A program made the translations under genes and the position numbers. The notes beneath the pieces were generated by a model. It was not told the DNA's origin, made no database searches, and worked only from the letters and a program-made list of their open reading frames with translations. DNA of 49,710 nucleotides, from contig JAGALP010000001.1 of assembly GCA_017625155.1 (NCBI GenBank), positions 1 to 49,710 on the forward strand. Direction: 5' to 3'. Below, piece after piece: positions 25,824-34,420 of the stretch (positions within the stretch are counted from its first letter, which is position 1; every line of letters begins with the position of its first letter). Source of the DNA: Paludibacteraceae bacterium (GTDB lineage Bacteria > Bacteroidota > Bacteroidia > Bacteroidales > Paludibacteraceae).

Positions 25824-26882
25824 TTATATAAATGGTGGGGTGAATTGTTCGGAGAATATTCTATCTTTGGTGAACATCAGGAACGAAACGCCATTGCGGT
25901 TTTCGTATTGCCACTCGAACTTGAAAATGCGTTCGGTATTGGGTTCGTCGGAAAGTTCATAATCATAGGATGTGATGATGATGGGTACATCATAGGCATA
26001 GCCAAAGACAATCTGCACACTTGGCGAGGTGAGCATTTGTTCCATGACAGCAGCTCGCTCGGAGTCGAGCGCTGCTGTCTGTTGCTCAAAAGAACGAGTA
26101 TGCTGAATATCGTATCGATATTGCTTCTTACCACAGACAGCCAAGGAGCTCTTGGTTTCGGTGATGTTCTTTGAGATACAAGGAACTGAAATGCTCTCCT
26201 TTGCATTATAGCAATTTCTGAAGATAAAGTGTCGGACATTATGCGCCTTGCCTACATAGAAATTGCAGGTTTGCTGATTGACCGTAAAGGAGAAGAAAAG
26301 TATATCCCATTTACGCACGCGATCTGGGAGATAGCGACGTAGTTCAGGAAAGGAAATCATAAGTTCATTGATACCTTGGTGGATAGTATAACCATACTCC
26401 ATCAAGATCCACTCGCGGTATCCCGAGTAATCTTGAACCAACACATAGAGGCGAACGGCGGTGCCTACGAAGATATTGCCAGTTTCGCACCAAAAAGTGA
26501 GGTAATCAACCGAATCTTCGTAAACAACGCGGTTGCGATAGGTAGTGAGCAAGCCGTCGGAGAGGATGTCTGCGGCAAAGAATTTGCGGGGTTCTTCTTT
26601 GAAATAGACTACACGAATGGTCTTCTCAGCTGTGGACTGAGCATCGGTAACAATGAACTGCATGTCAGCAACAGAAAGCTTTTGTTGCTCCATGAACATC
26701 TCGACTACATCACTGAAGTCGGGGAAGTTGATGTAAGAGTTAGGCGTATTGTAGGTATTGCTAAATACCTCAAGCGGCGATTGTATGAGAAGCGTTACCG
26801 TGCCAGGAGTAACGGAACAGGAAATGCCACTAAGTTCGCTGGAGTAGCAAACGGATGGCATATATGATGTAAAATAAGCCAT
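25824..26882 (-). CDS. Phage structural-like protein, first gene of the tail/lysis operon
   Basis: 352-aa beta-rich protein with repeated strand-like segments (GTVTLLIQSPLEVF, FWCETGNIFVGTAVRLYVLVQDYSGYREWILMEYG, FGYAYDVPIIITSYDYELSDEPNTERIFKFEWQYENRN). No enzymatic motif is recognised. It heads a seven-gene operon running to the lysis terminator at 23,451. Its start codon lies inside a perfect 13-bp inverted repeat that also contains the -7 box. Confidence 0.6.
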   Translation of the reverse strand: MAYFTSYMPSVCYSSELSGISCSVTPGTVTLLIQSPLEVFSNTYNTPNSYINFPDFSDVVEMFMEQQKLSVADMQFIVTDAQSTAEKTIRVVYFKEEPRKFFAADILSDGLLTTYRNRVVYEDSVDYLTFWCETGNIFVGTAVRLYVLVQDYSGYREWILMEYGYTIHQGINELMISFPELRRYLPDRVRKWDILFFSFTVNQQTCNFYVGKAHNVRHFIFRNCYNAKESISVPCISKNITETKSSLAVCGKKQYRYDIQHTRSFEQQTAALDSERAAVMEQMLTSPSVQIVFGYAYDVPIIITSYDYELSDEPNTERIFKFEWQYENRNGVSFLMFTKDRIFSEQFTPPFI

Positions 26883-26933
26883 AACTTTGCGTTTTGTGGT
26901 GCAAAGTTATGGCTAATTAGGGGAATTTGAAAA
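26878..26933 (-). promoter_or_regulatory. Phage promoter inside a perfect palindrome over the start codon
   Basis: Minus strand: TTTT (26,930-26,933), 20 nt, TAACTTTG (26,902-26,909). The -7 box is in one arm of the perfect inverted repeat GCCATAACTTTGC / GCAAAGTTATGGC (26,878-26,890 and 26,901-26,913, 10-nt spacer). The other arm holds the ATG of the 352-aa gene. Confidence 0.7.
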
Positions 26934-26939
26934 GACAAG

Positions 26940-26967
26940 AAAAAGGAGGGCAATTAACATACCCTCC
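26940..26967 (-). terminator. Terminator of the cargo operon
   Basis: On the minus strand: GGAGGG, 11-nt loop, CCCTCC, TTTTT. It lies 11 nt after the stop of the 55-codon reading frame, closing the unit that starts at the 29,740 promoter. Confidence 0.8.
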
Positions 26968-26977
26968 AAAAATTGCA

Positions 26978-27146
26978 TTAGTTTTGCTGCTTTAGCAACT
27001 CGCACCAATATTTAACTAGTGTGACTTTACGTTTTAACTTTTCAAGATCACATTCAATCTCAGTTAAAAGTTCAACTGCTTGTTGCAAGTCGGCAGAAAG
27101 ACTCTCTACTGTACTTCTAGAGTCTTCAGAATTTTTTTTTATTCAT
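26978..27146 (-). pseudogene. Small coiled-coil ORF interrupted by an A9 tract (frameshift or slippage)
   Basis: From the ATG at 27,144-27,146 the frame meets TGA after MNKKKF. Removing one A from the A9 run (27,132-27,140), or a +1 shift there, opens 55 codons up to TAA at 26,978-26,980. The product contains SLSADLQQAVELLTEIECD and LEKLKRKVTLVKYWCELLK, an amphipathic helix with heptad character. A GGAG ribosome-binding sequence lies 10 nt upstream, inside a CTCCG/CGGAG hairpin. The frame lies between the phosphoesterase and the terminator. It may be a decayed gene, a phase-variable gene or one read by slippage. Confidence 0.55.
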
Positions 27147-27217
27147 AAATGTATTACTCCGATTTGACGGAGGTAGCTATTACAATTAGCTAACAAAATA
27201 TGAACTAAAATATGTTG

Positions 27218-27979
27218 CTACACACTAATATGAGCACTAGGATTAAAACCATGTAAGAATTCTTGTCTACTTACATAGCCTAATTGATTGGAAAGTACTT
27301 GCGTATTACCAATCTGTTTGCATACATTGCGATGTGAGTGACCGTATATCCAATAATTGATGTCGCTTTGCGCTATATATTCGGTTAAATCAGCCACGAA
27401 AGCACCATTGATAGGACTATTCTTAAATTCCTCTGCGGTTACCAACGGAGATGGAACGTGATGAGTAAGCACAATCTTTGTTGCTGCACAACTTTCCTTG
27501 ACAGACTTCTTAATAAAATCAACACAAGATAGGTGTTCCTTATTAAATAGGGCTGCCGTCAGATTATTCTCCCCATAGCGTATACGATAAAAATCGGAAA
27601 CATATAATTCTGTTAGAAAGGCATCTTTAAGATCTATGTGTGCCCACAAAGTGGATGCCACAATATCTACATCACCTATATGCTCCACGGTATTAGAACA
27701 AATATGCACATTGGATGCCAATTCCCATCGGTGAGACTTTGGTACTGAAGCTAAATCATAGAAGGCATAATATTCGTGATTTCCTGGTACTGCAATGACA
27801 CGTTCATAATTATCAGCCGCCCATTTCCAAAATGGGTGTTTTAACAAATGCTCTTGCCCTAAATAGATACTATCTCCAGCAATTAGGAGTACCTCTCCCG
27901 TCACGGGAAGGTACTCTTTCAGATAGCGACTATTGTCTGCTATCTCTAAATGTAAATCGGAGACGAATTGGAATTTCAT
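27218..27979 (-). CDS. Calcineurin-like metallophosphoesterase (cargo gene)
   Basis: 253-aa cytosolic enzyme with all metal-binding blocks of the calcineurin-like fold: SDLHLE (D8, H10), AGDS, GNHEYY, LTHHVPSP and YGHSHRN. Such enzymes cleave phosphomono- or phosphodiesters, including nucleotides and nucleic acids. The target is unknown. It overlaps the nucleotidyltransferase gene by 4 nt and is AT-rich compared with the phage genes around it. A role in a defence or toxin system is inferred from its partners. Confidence 0.85.
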   Translation of the reverse strand: MKFQFVSDLHLEIADNSRYLKEYLPVTGEVLLIAGDSIYLGQEHLLKHPFWKWAADNYERVIAVPGNHEYYAFYDLASVPKSHRWELASNVHICSNTVEHIGDVDIVASTLWAHIDLKDAFLTELYVSDFYRIRYGENNLTAALFNKEHLSCVDFIKKSVKESCAATKIVLTHHVPSPLVTAEEFKNSPINGAFVADLTEYIAQSDINYWIYGHSHRNVCKQIGNTQVLSNQLGYVSRQEFLHGFNPSAHISV

Positions 27980-28764
27980 GCCTGAGGTTTAAAAATTTCG
28001 TTGCGTAGAACGGATAAATAACTTTTTACAATCTCCTCTGTAGTACCCAAAGCGGCTGCCAGTGAATTTGTTTTGTCCTGCACTTGTTCTACAAATTCAA
28101 TCACTCTATCGTAAATCTTCTGATTTACTGCAACCACTTCAGGATATGAACCTGCTGCTACCAATTTCAACACGTCAGAACGATGCTTCTTGATGTCGTT
28201 GGAATTAACATGTTTACCAGCATTCTTGTCTGCAAGGAGATTGAGATAAGCATTTGTTTTTAGCGCTATCAATGACAAATAATTGGCGATATTCAGCTCA
28301 TTGATATCATTATTATCTACTTGTTGAACGGTAAAATCATAATATATATCATCCATTATGATTGCCGACAAACTTTGATGATCTTCATCAGTAGGCAATG
28401 GTTCTATATGAAAACCAGAAGGCTCACCGAGTAAATCAGAGTGTCGAGAAAGCAATTCGATTTGTTGAGGATATTCTAAATTTTCTCCTTGTAGAATAAA
28501 TCTATATAAAGCATAAACCGAATTTCCAGCTTGATTGACACGGCGTTCAATGCGGTAATTACCTGCTTTGATAAATGCCCAGAAAGCATCTACAAATGCT
28601 TGAGACATCTTCTCAACGACCACGATGATATCAATATCTACAGTGGCACGTGGTATCATTGTACTCCCTGTAAGTCTAATATCACATGCTGTACCACCAA
28701 TGATAACAAAATGATTTTTATAAGGCAACATTGCCTCACGAAATTTTTCTATTCCTTTTACCAT
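27976..28764 (-). CDS. AbiEii-like nucleotidyltransferase (cargo gene)
   Basis: 262-aa protein with the polymerase-beta-like core IIGGTACDIRL (about residues 21-31) followed by ATVDIDIIV (40-48), giving the Gly-Gly and Asp-x-Asp metal site of AbiEii/MNT-type toxins. These transfer nucleotides to an acceptor, for example tRNA. A further block INELNIANYLSLIALKTNAYLNL fits the family's helical part, and the C-terminal region is helical. It overlaps the AbiEi-like gene by 7 nt and the phosphoesterase gene by 4 nt, so all three are translationally coupled. Confidence 0.75.
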   Translation of the reverse strand: MVKGIEKFREAMLPYKNHFVIIGGTACDIRLTGSTMIPRATVDIDIIVVVEKMSQAFVDAFWAFIKAGNYRIERRVNQAGNSVYALYRFILQGENLEYPQQIELLSRHSDLLGEPSGFHIEPLPTDEDHQSLSAIIMDDIYYDFTVQQVDNNDINELNIANYLSLIALKTNAYLNLLADKNAGKHVNSNDIKKHRSDVLKLVAAGSYPEVVAVNQKIYDRVIEFVEQVQDKTNSLAAALGTTEEIVKSYLSVLRNEIFKPQA

Positions 28765-29702
28765 ATGTTTTCTATCAATTGTTCAACTTCTTTATTAACA
28801 CGTGGGTCAATATCATCTTGTAATGATAAAGCCAACGATAACTTATCTACAAACTTGTTGTTGCTCCCAACAGGTTCGTATTTCCATATTTCAACACAAA
28901 ACTTTCCTTCATAAGGATTCAAACCTATGAAACTTGCTTTATCCAATCCTCGCCACTCAGATGCAGAAATAGCAATTGTTTGCATCTCTTCAGGATTTAA
29001 TGCAGTATAATGAGCAAGAGCAGTGATACCCGAAAATTTATATAGCGAATAATTGACAATATCGTCACAATATATACGCTCTCGTATTGGGTGCAACATG
29101 CAGGGTTTTGCCCTCTCGAATAGAGCTGCTTTATCTTCATCAAATACAAGATGCTTGCATCTTTTACTATCAATTTCAATACTGCAAAGTTTGTGACTTT
29201 CAAGCAATCTCATGGCAAGCGTAATGTACGTATATTTGTATGGGGATATTGCTGCAATCTCATCTGCTGTTTGATTATTGGAAATGATTCCTTGCAAATA
29301 TGATAAAATTACCCATTGTGCAGCGGGAGTAAGCAAATCACCTTGAATAATTTTTGTATCGCGCGAATTTATCAACAAATTAGGAAGAAAAAAATATTTG
29401 CCTGAAACGATAAAATAAACATCCTGGTCTATCAAGCGATTTCTTTCAGTATTACTAAGATTACTCAATAAAAATACAGCTGGCATTTGATATATAGAAT
29501 ATATTCGCTGAGCAATCAACCTCAAATTGCGTGGTGAATAGTGAATGCCATCTTTAGCTTCTAATACCAGTAGATTCATTCCTTTATACTCAAGCAAGAA
29601 AAACTCAAAAGAGATTCTCGCTTCCACCCACGCTTGACGCTTAGACATTTCATCTAAATCCGTTAAAACATAGTTTTTTCCTGCTATATCTACTTGTTTC
29701 AT
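28758..29702 (-). CDS. AbiEi-like winged-helix protein, putative antitoxin/regulator (cargo gene)
   Basis: 314-aa protein. A central winged-helix-like region (LLTPAAQWVILSYLQG...YTYITLAMRLLESHKLCSIE) is followed by an AbiEi-like C-terminal domain (YSLYKFSGITALAHYTALNPEEMQTIAISASEWRGLD...CVEIWKYEP...VDKLSLALSLQDDIDPRVNKEVEQLI). In type IV systems AbiEi represses the operon and counters the AbiEii toxin. The assignment is from pattern and from pairing with the nucleotidyltransferase. It is the first gene after a consensus host-type promoter and 55 nt of leader. Confidence 0.6.
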   Translation of the reverse strand: MKQVDIAGKNYVLTDLDEMSKRQAWVEARISFEFFLLEYKGMNLLVLEAKDGIHYSPRNLRLIAQRIYSIYQMPAVFLLSNLSNTERNRLIDQDVYFIVSGKYFFLPNLLINSRDTKIIQGDLLTPAAQWVILSYLQGIISNNQTADEIAAISPYKYTYITLAMRLLESHKLCSIEIDSKRCKHLVFDEDKAALFERAKPCMLHPIRERIYCDDIVNYSLYKFSGITALAHYTALNPEEMQTIAISASEWRGLDKASFIGLNPYEGKFCVEIWKYEPVGSNNKFVDKLSLALSLQDDIDPRVNKEVEQLIENIW

Positions 29703-29739
29703 AAAATTTGCTCTATTTCACTACTTTTGTAAAACAGCG

Positions 29740-29771
29740 CAAAATTACTACATTTTTGTGAAATACGCAAA
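29740..29771 (-). promoter_or_regulatory. Host-type promoter of the cargo operon
   Basis: TTTG (29,768-29,771), 20 nt, TAATTTTG (29,740-29,747) on the minus strand. Its -33 is the host consensus TTTG, unlike the phage structural promoters (TTTT). The surrounding 29,703-29,809 is strongly AT-rich and separates the unit from the terminase gene. Confidence 0.8.
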
Positions 29772-29809
29772 TTTTTTATTGAAAATTATGACATTTTTTA
29801 CAAAAAAAA

Positions 29810-31426
29810 CTACAAAACCCCCGAGAAGTTATAAGAAACAGTCGTTTTAGGGAACTTCTCGCACCCAATATAGAGGGTATCAAAGGCATCCGTACCGTCG
29901 GTGCGGTGCTGCAGGAGATCCTCCTCTGTCTCTGCCAATTTTTCACCACCCTTGTCCTTGCGGAAGCCATTGCGACCGCGTGTTACGCCAGCCGTCTGGA
30001 TGGCAAGGATAAGGTCATCGTTGTTCTGACGATTGAAAAACGGCATAAGTCGCTGCTTGCCAGCGAAGCCCTGGTTGATTAGCAAGTACTTTTCATCGTG
30101 TCGCATAGGATTACCCATATAGACCGACTCAACTGTCCAGCCATAGCGCTCAAACTCATGGCAAACGACCCAATGAAAATCCTGCGTATTAACGGCATAG
30201 TTAGAACCAAGTGCGGTAGTATCGTAATAATAGATAATCGTTTTATTACGATGGTTCATATAGTACCGGCAGAAATCCTCGATGAGTGCTGGGATCTTCC
30301 TCTCAAACTTGGTGTAAAAGGATTTGATGACATTGAGGCGTTTACCTGTGGGCTGACCTGCAACTATCCAGTTAATATTGGCGTTATAATCCATACCAAT
30401 GCAAATGGGCGCATCAGGGTTGACATCCTTGTCAGCACGTGAATCCAATGCACTAGGGTTGTAGTCCCAACCCAAACTGTCGAGGTAGTCAAAATCCGAG
30501 GCGTTGTACTTGTGCATCTCTTTCATCGAGGAATAGAAGCCGTCTTTGGCTATTCCGAGGCGCTGACAAAGAATAGATGTCTGGAATGTCTTAGGCGTAA
30601 GATCGCGCTTCATCTGCTTGATATAGTTCTCGCCAAGCAGTTGCAGGTTCTCAATGGATGAGTACTCCTTGTAGTACACAGCCACCGAGCGCATTTGGTT
30701 GAGTTGTCTATCAAGTCTGCGAATTGTCTTGCGCAAGTAGGCAGGCGGTTGTTCGCCCTTGGCATTCGCCTCACGAACCTTCTGCTTGAGCCGCCATATC
30801 TCATACACGGTGGCCTCAATGGTGGCGATGAGTTCGACATCCATCTTGTCCTTATAGTGCAAGAACCACGAACCCGCCTTGGTTTGTGGCATATCCGACA
30901 AGATCATGACGGCATGATTATAGGAGTGCTTGCCAAAGAAGGACTTGATGCCACCATTGGCAGGGAGGGTTTCATCCTTTAGTTTTTCGTAGTCGATAAA
31001 CTTCGCCTCATCCACCAGTAGCCATGATAGTGTGAGCGAGTTGGATGAACCCGGACGGTCTTGAGATATGATGACGGCTCGAGAGCCATTGTAGAACGAT
31101 ATGACATGCTCATATTCGGCTGGTTCGATGATGGCTTCCTTGAATGACTTGGGCGGCTTGCGACCGATGACATAGTGCACCCCTTGCACATAGCCCCAAC
31201 GCTTCCAAGCGGCAAGAATACCAGGAATAGTATTCGTTAGCCCATGCTTGAAAGTAGGCACAACAATGCCGCCTGTAGAACCTTTCATGCGCTGCATATT
31301 GCGCAATACGAATGGCGAGGCGATACTGTCCGTCTTACCAGTACGCCGACCAGCCACGATAACAGAGGTATTAGCGCCAATGAGTTGTGTCAATCGTTGG
31401 GGTGTATTGAAATAAATTTCTTTCAT
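29810..31426 (-). CDS. Phage terminase large subunit
   Basis: 538-aa DNA packaging motor. ATPase: Walker A AGRRTGKT (residues 25-32), Walker B-like WLLVDEAKF (about 135-143), and a coupling-motif region MILSDMPQTKAGSW. RNase H-like nuclease: CIGMDYNANINWIVAG, IIYYYDTTALG and a C-terminal DGTDAFD acid. The start overlaps the previous gene by 4 nt. It is the last gene of the portal-packaging operon. The next gene downstream belongs to the inserted cargo unit. Confidence 0.92.
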   Translation of the reverse strand: MKEIYFNTPQRLTQLIGANTSVIVAGRRTGKTDSIASPFVLRNMQRMKGSTGGIVVPTFKHGLTNTIPGILAAWKRWGYVQGVHYVIGRKPPKSFKEAIIEPAEYEHVISFYNGSRAVIISQDRPGSSNSLTLSWLLVDEAKFIDYEKLKDETLPANGGIKSFFGKHSYNHAVMILSDMPQTKAGSWFLHYKDKMDVELIATIEATVYEIWRLKQKVREANAKGEQPPAYLRKTIRRLDRQLNQMRSVAVYYKEYSSIENLQLLGENYIKQMKRDLTPKTFQTSILCQRLGIAKDGFYSSMKEMHKYNASDFDYLDSLGWDYNPSALDSRADKDVNPDAPICIGMDYNANINWIVAGQPTGKRLNVIKSFYTKFERKIPALIEDFCRYYMNHRNKTIIYYYDTTALGSNYAVNTQDFHWVVCHEFERYGWTVESVYMGNPMRHDEKYLLINQGFAGKQRLMPFFNRQNNDDLILAIQTAGVTRGRNGFRKDKGGEKLAETEEDLLQHRTDGTDAFDTLYIGCEKFPKTTVSYNFSGVL

Positions 31427-32040
31427 TCTTCGTGCAAGGGTTTAGGGTTAAACAGTTCTTCCTCCTCCAGATCCACCTCCTCGTAATCTACATCGTCAAT
31501 ATCCATAGATTCTTGACGATACTTCTTGAGCATTGCAGCGATTTTCTCCTCCACATTCGGTATGGGCTTAATGCCCAATACACGAGGGTCAGAGGTTGCA
31601 GTAAAGGGCTGCACCACAATCAAATCGTAAGGCAAAGCTTGCTCGTCCTCAAGGTCAACGCGGTTGAACTTGGCATAGGAGGATGCTGCCTTCTCCATCG
31701 TTTTGGTGTCCTTGCGTGCCTTAGCCATCTGGTAGGTTTCGAGAATCATCTCGTTGAACCTAAAGCGATGGAAATCGCGTGAAGCAGAACTAAGCAAAGG
31801 CAGCAGGGACTTGATTATGGAAAGGTCGGCGTATGCTTGGCTTTTCATAATACCATGCCGCGACATAGCCGTATCGACAAACTGACGGTCTTTGGTGTCA
31901 GGATTGGAAATATAGTAAGTGTACATATCCCGCAAACGCAGCACCCGCTGCGCTTGTTCGGCATTGTACTTCTCAAGCAGTTCGTCCTCGGCTGTGAAGA
32001 GATCTTTGCTACATATTTCTAAGATAGGTTGGCGTGGCAT
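31423..32040 (-). CDS. Packaging-region phage protein, possible small terminase
   Basis: 205-aa helical protein with an acidic C-terminus (MDIDDVDYEEVDLEEEELFNPKPLHEE). Residues 28-90 (AEQAQRVLRLRDMYTYYISNPDTKDRQFVDTAMSRHGIMKSQAYADLSIIKSLLPLL) could hold a helix-turn-helix. It immediately precedes the large terminase, overlapping it by 4 nt. Either this or the 91-aa neighbour may be the small terminase; I cannot decide. Confidence 0.55.
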   Translation of the reverse strand: MPRQPILEICSKDLFTAEDELLEKYNAEQAQRVLRLRDMYTYYISNPDTKDRQFVDTAMSRHGIMKSQAYADLSIIKSLLPLLSSASRDFHRFRFNEMILETYQMAKARKDTKTMEKAASSYAKFNRVDLEDEQALPYDLIVVQPFTATSDPRVLGIKPIPNVEEKIAAMLKKYRQESMDIDDVDYEEVDLEEEELFNPKPLHEE

Positions 32041-32315
32041 TATTCATCATCCTCCATATCCATAAGGTTATTACGAGCATTTTGCAGAGCCAAGGGCGAG
32101 CCTACTTTGGCGAGTGTCATCTCCTGTGCATGTAGCTGCACCTTGGAGGTGGCTTTACCCTTGTGATAGGAAAAGAAAACAGGATTATTCTCATCGTGAA
32201 TATCGTGCCGCAAATCTTCAGGTTTGATTTGCAAGATTACAGCAATGTCTGTAATGGGCAAGTAAATAGAGGCATAGTACTCTATTTCATTGAGTTGTTC
32301 TTGGGTGTAGGTCAT
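32040..32315 (-). CDS. Small packaging-region protein with helix-turn-helix character
   Basis: 91-aa protein: EIEYYASIYLPITDIAVILQIKPEDLRHDI resembles the helix-turn-helix of small terminase-like phage proteins, followed by FFSYHKGKATSKVQLHAQEMTLAKVGSPLALQNARNNL. It overlaps both neighbours by 1-4 nt within the portal-terminase operon. Confidence 0.55.
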   Translation of the reverse strand: MTYTQEQLNEIEYYASIYLPITDIAVILQIKPEDLRHDIHDENNPVFFSYHKGKATSKVQLHAQEMTLAKVGSPLALQNARNNLMDMEDDE

Positions 32316-32818
32316 GCAGTTGGTGTATTATCCCATTCCTCTTGCGAGAAACGCAGGTCAGTGAATAGATCGACGGATATTTGGAAACGAACACACGCAC
32401 AACCAGGAGCAAAGTACTCAGGTATCTCTGAGAACCGAATACGAGGGTCAAGGTATAGTTGACGCTCCTGTAAGCGGGTGGACTCAAGAATGAGTTTAGA
32501 GGCGAACTGACGGAACAGTTCCCGCATCGTTTCCATACACTCGGCACGCTTGCCGAGGTCGTCAATCGGATGGCGCATAGCAAAGAAAACACACTTCACA
32601 CGGCGTGTCCGTGGGGAGTTATTGAGTTCAATATAGCCCTCTGCTATATCATCTACACAGACGAAAGCGGTGCTGGAAGTCATGCGACCAAGCACCTCTT
32701 GGAAATCAGATAAACCACTTACACGGCAAAAACGAAACTGCTTGGCTTGGGCAAGCTTGTTAGTGTCCGTAAGTGTACGGAAGAATTGGGTTGCATCCCA
32801 GTTGACAAGGGTATTCAT
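32312..32818 (-). CDS. Phage protein of unknown function in the packaging operon
   Basis: 168-aa protein with a central TRRVKCVFFAMRHPIDDLGKRAECMETM segment, then a helix and a beta-rich C-terminus (FAPGCACVRFQISVDLFTDLRFSQEEW). The layout recalls tail-terminator or minor-capsid-like proteins, but nothing diagnostic is seen. It overlaps the 91-aa gene by 4 nt. Confidence 0.5.
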   Translation of the reverse strand: MNTLVNWDATQFFRTLTDTNKLAQAKQFRFCRVSGLSDFQEVLGRMTSSTAFVCVDDIAEGYIELNNSPRTRRVKCVFFAMRHPIDDLGKRAECMETMRELFRQFASKLILESTRLQERQLYLDPRIRFSEIPEYFAPGCACVRFQISVDLFTDLRFSQEEWDNTPTA

Positions 32819-32821
32819 ACG

Positions 32822-33541
32822 CTATTCTAACGTTTGTTTTTTGAGTTCCTCACGATCGGCTGCTTGTGCGTCGAGCTCTGTAAGCGCTCGCCACACATCC
32901 ATCTTCAGAACGGTGTTTTCTTTGGTTATGTCACCTTTGGTGAGCGCACGGATTTGTGCGTTCATCGTTTCAGTGATTTGCCTTTCCAAATCAAGACTTT
33001 TGGACATGGGAGCAGACATAAAGAAATGCGTAAATTTGCGAGCAAACAACGCCTTTACGGAGGCGAACCAGTAGAAGATGGAGATACGCTCCTCTGGCAA
33101 AAGCTTGATGTTCGGGCTGTCATAGAGAACAGCGGCCATCTCTTGCAGAAGGTCGGTGTTCTTGGTATGCAGATAACCCTGATAAAGGTTATCGCAATAG
33201 ATATATTGCTCGAAGGGAACGCCTTGCAGGTCAGAAGGTGCAGCCGTCTTGCCGTGAATACGATGCAAGCGCAGGGGCACCAATGGGATTTGCTCAAGCC
33301 AGTCGAGGCGCGAGAGCAATTCCGTAACCTGCAAAGCGGTCAGATGGTAGCGGTTATACTGGTATCTCACGCTAAAACCATCGCCTTCAGGAGCAATAAC
33401 CTCCATGCCCGACCAACGGAACAGGCAATGCGTTTTGAGCACCTCAGGCGAATAGCCCTCGGAAATGAGATAATACACGTAGCGGAGTTGCTTAGGAGTC
33501 AACTCCTGCCAACAAGTGGGGATGATAAGATCTAAATTCAT
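32822..33541 (-). CDS. Phage protein of unknown function in the packaging operon
   Basis: 239-aa protein from the ATG at 33,541 (MNLDLIIPTCWQELTPKQLRYVYYLI). The N-terminal region, 'WQELTPKQLRYVYYLISEGYSPEVLKTHCLFRW', is a pattern I associate with Bacteroidales phage proteins of unknown role. A promoter-like TACCTTTG box at 33,546-33,553 lies only 5 nt upstream of the ATG, so a transcript from it would be leaderless or nearly so. Confidence 0.55.
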   Translation of the reverse strand: MNLDLIIPTCWQELTPKQLRYVYYLISEGYSPEVLKTHCLFRWSGMEVIAPEGDGFSVRYQYNRYHLTALQVTELLSRLDWLEQIPLVPLRLHRIHGKTAAPSDLQGVPFEQYIYCDNLYQGYLHTKNTDLLQEMAAVLYDSPNIKLLPEERISIFYWFASVKALFARKFTHFFMSAPMSKSLDLERQITETMNAQIRALTKGDITKENTVLKMDVWRALTELDAQAADREELKKQTLE

Positions 33542-33587
33542 AGTGCAAAGGTACAATTATGATTTAACATAGAGAAAGACAATAATA

Positions 33588-34418
33588 TCACCACCAATAA
33601 CCCCGAGATTTTTTCTCATTTTGGAAGCGTTGTGGCTGAAAGTATTGAGCGGTAGAGGATGTCTGCCACTCGGCAAAATCAGTCGTATTTTGGCGTATTC
33701 GCTCAACGAGAGATATGAGCAACTCATAATTGAGGTGCTTGCCCGCTAATAGATCCACTTCAATCTGTTTGAGTGGTTCGATGATAGATAGTTCCTCGGC
33801 AGACACCGTCTGCAAGAGGATATGCTGACGAAAGCGACGATACAACTCAGGGGAGATGTACTTCTCGGCAAGTTCGTCTTCGATAGAAACGAGCTGCGAG
33901 CGGAGCGACTGATAGCTGTGCCATACATTCTCATCTTTGCCAAGCGCCGTGACCAAGCTAAAGCGCGGGAACAGCGTAGAGGCAAAGAACAGACCCTGTG
34001 GCGAAGAAGCCCAATCATGGTAGGCGGGAAGTAGTGACAGGAGTTGGTCAAGAAGCCAGTCGCGGTTTGTGTGTAGCGACGATAGGAGTCGGTTCACGCG
34101 ATCCGCGCTAGCTGGTGCGAGGTTGTTGTTACTTACTATCCCGAATCCATTAGGCGTGAGCACAAGGTCGAGAGAAGGTATAGCACGAGCAAAGGCATCA
34201 GCAACAACTATCTGGCAGGCAAGCATGCGAATAGGTGTAGCAACATCCATAGCAGAGATTTCGACAAGCACAGTCGTGCCTGTGAAATGCTCTGCCAGCC
34301 ATCTTTCAGACGCAGCCAAGAAAAAATCTAACTTATCGTAGAGCGAACTCTCGCCCTCTACGGTTGCAAGTGCATTAGGTAGGTACTTGCGCAAATCAGT
34401 ATCGCAGGTGATTAGCAT
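33588..34418 (-). CDS. Phage protein downstream of the portal (possibly DUF6712)
   Basis: 276-aa mostly helical protein beginning MLITCDTDLRKYLPNALATVEGESSLYDKL, with WLAEHFTGTTVL and a C-terminal helical domain. It resembles the DUF6712 family found next to portals in Bacteroides phages, as far as I can tell from memory. A head-tail connector role would fit its position. Gap to the portal gene is 2 nt. Confidence 0.55.
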   Translation of the reverse strand: MLITCDTDLRKYLPNALATVEGESSLYDKLDFFLAASERWLAEHFTGTTVLVEISAMDVATPIRMLACQIVVADAFARAIPSLDLVLTPNGFGIVSNNNLAPASADRVNRLLSSLHTNRDWLLDQLLSLLPAYHDWASSPQGLFFASTLFPRFSLVTALGKDENVWHSYQSLRSQLVSIEDELAEKYISPELYRRFRQHILLQTVSAEELSIIEPLKQIEVDLLAGKHLNYELLISLVERIRQNTTDFAEWQTSSTAQYFQPQRFQNEKKSRGYWW

Positions 34419-34420
34419 AG

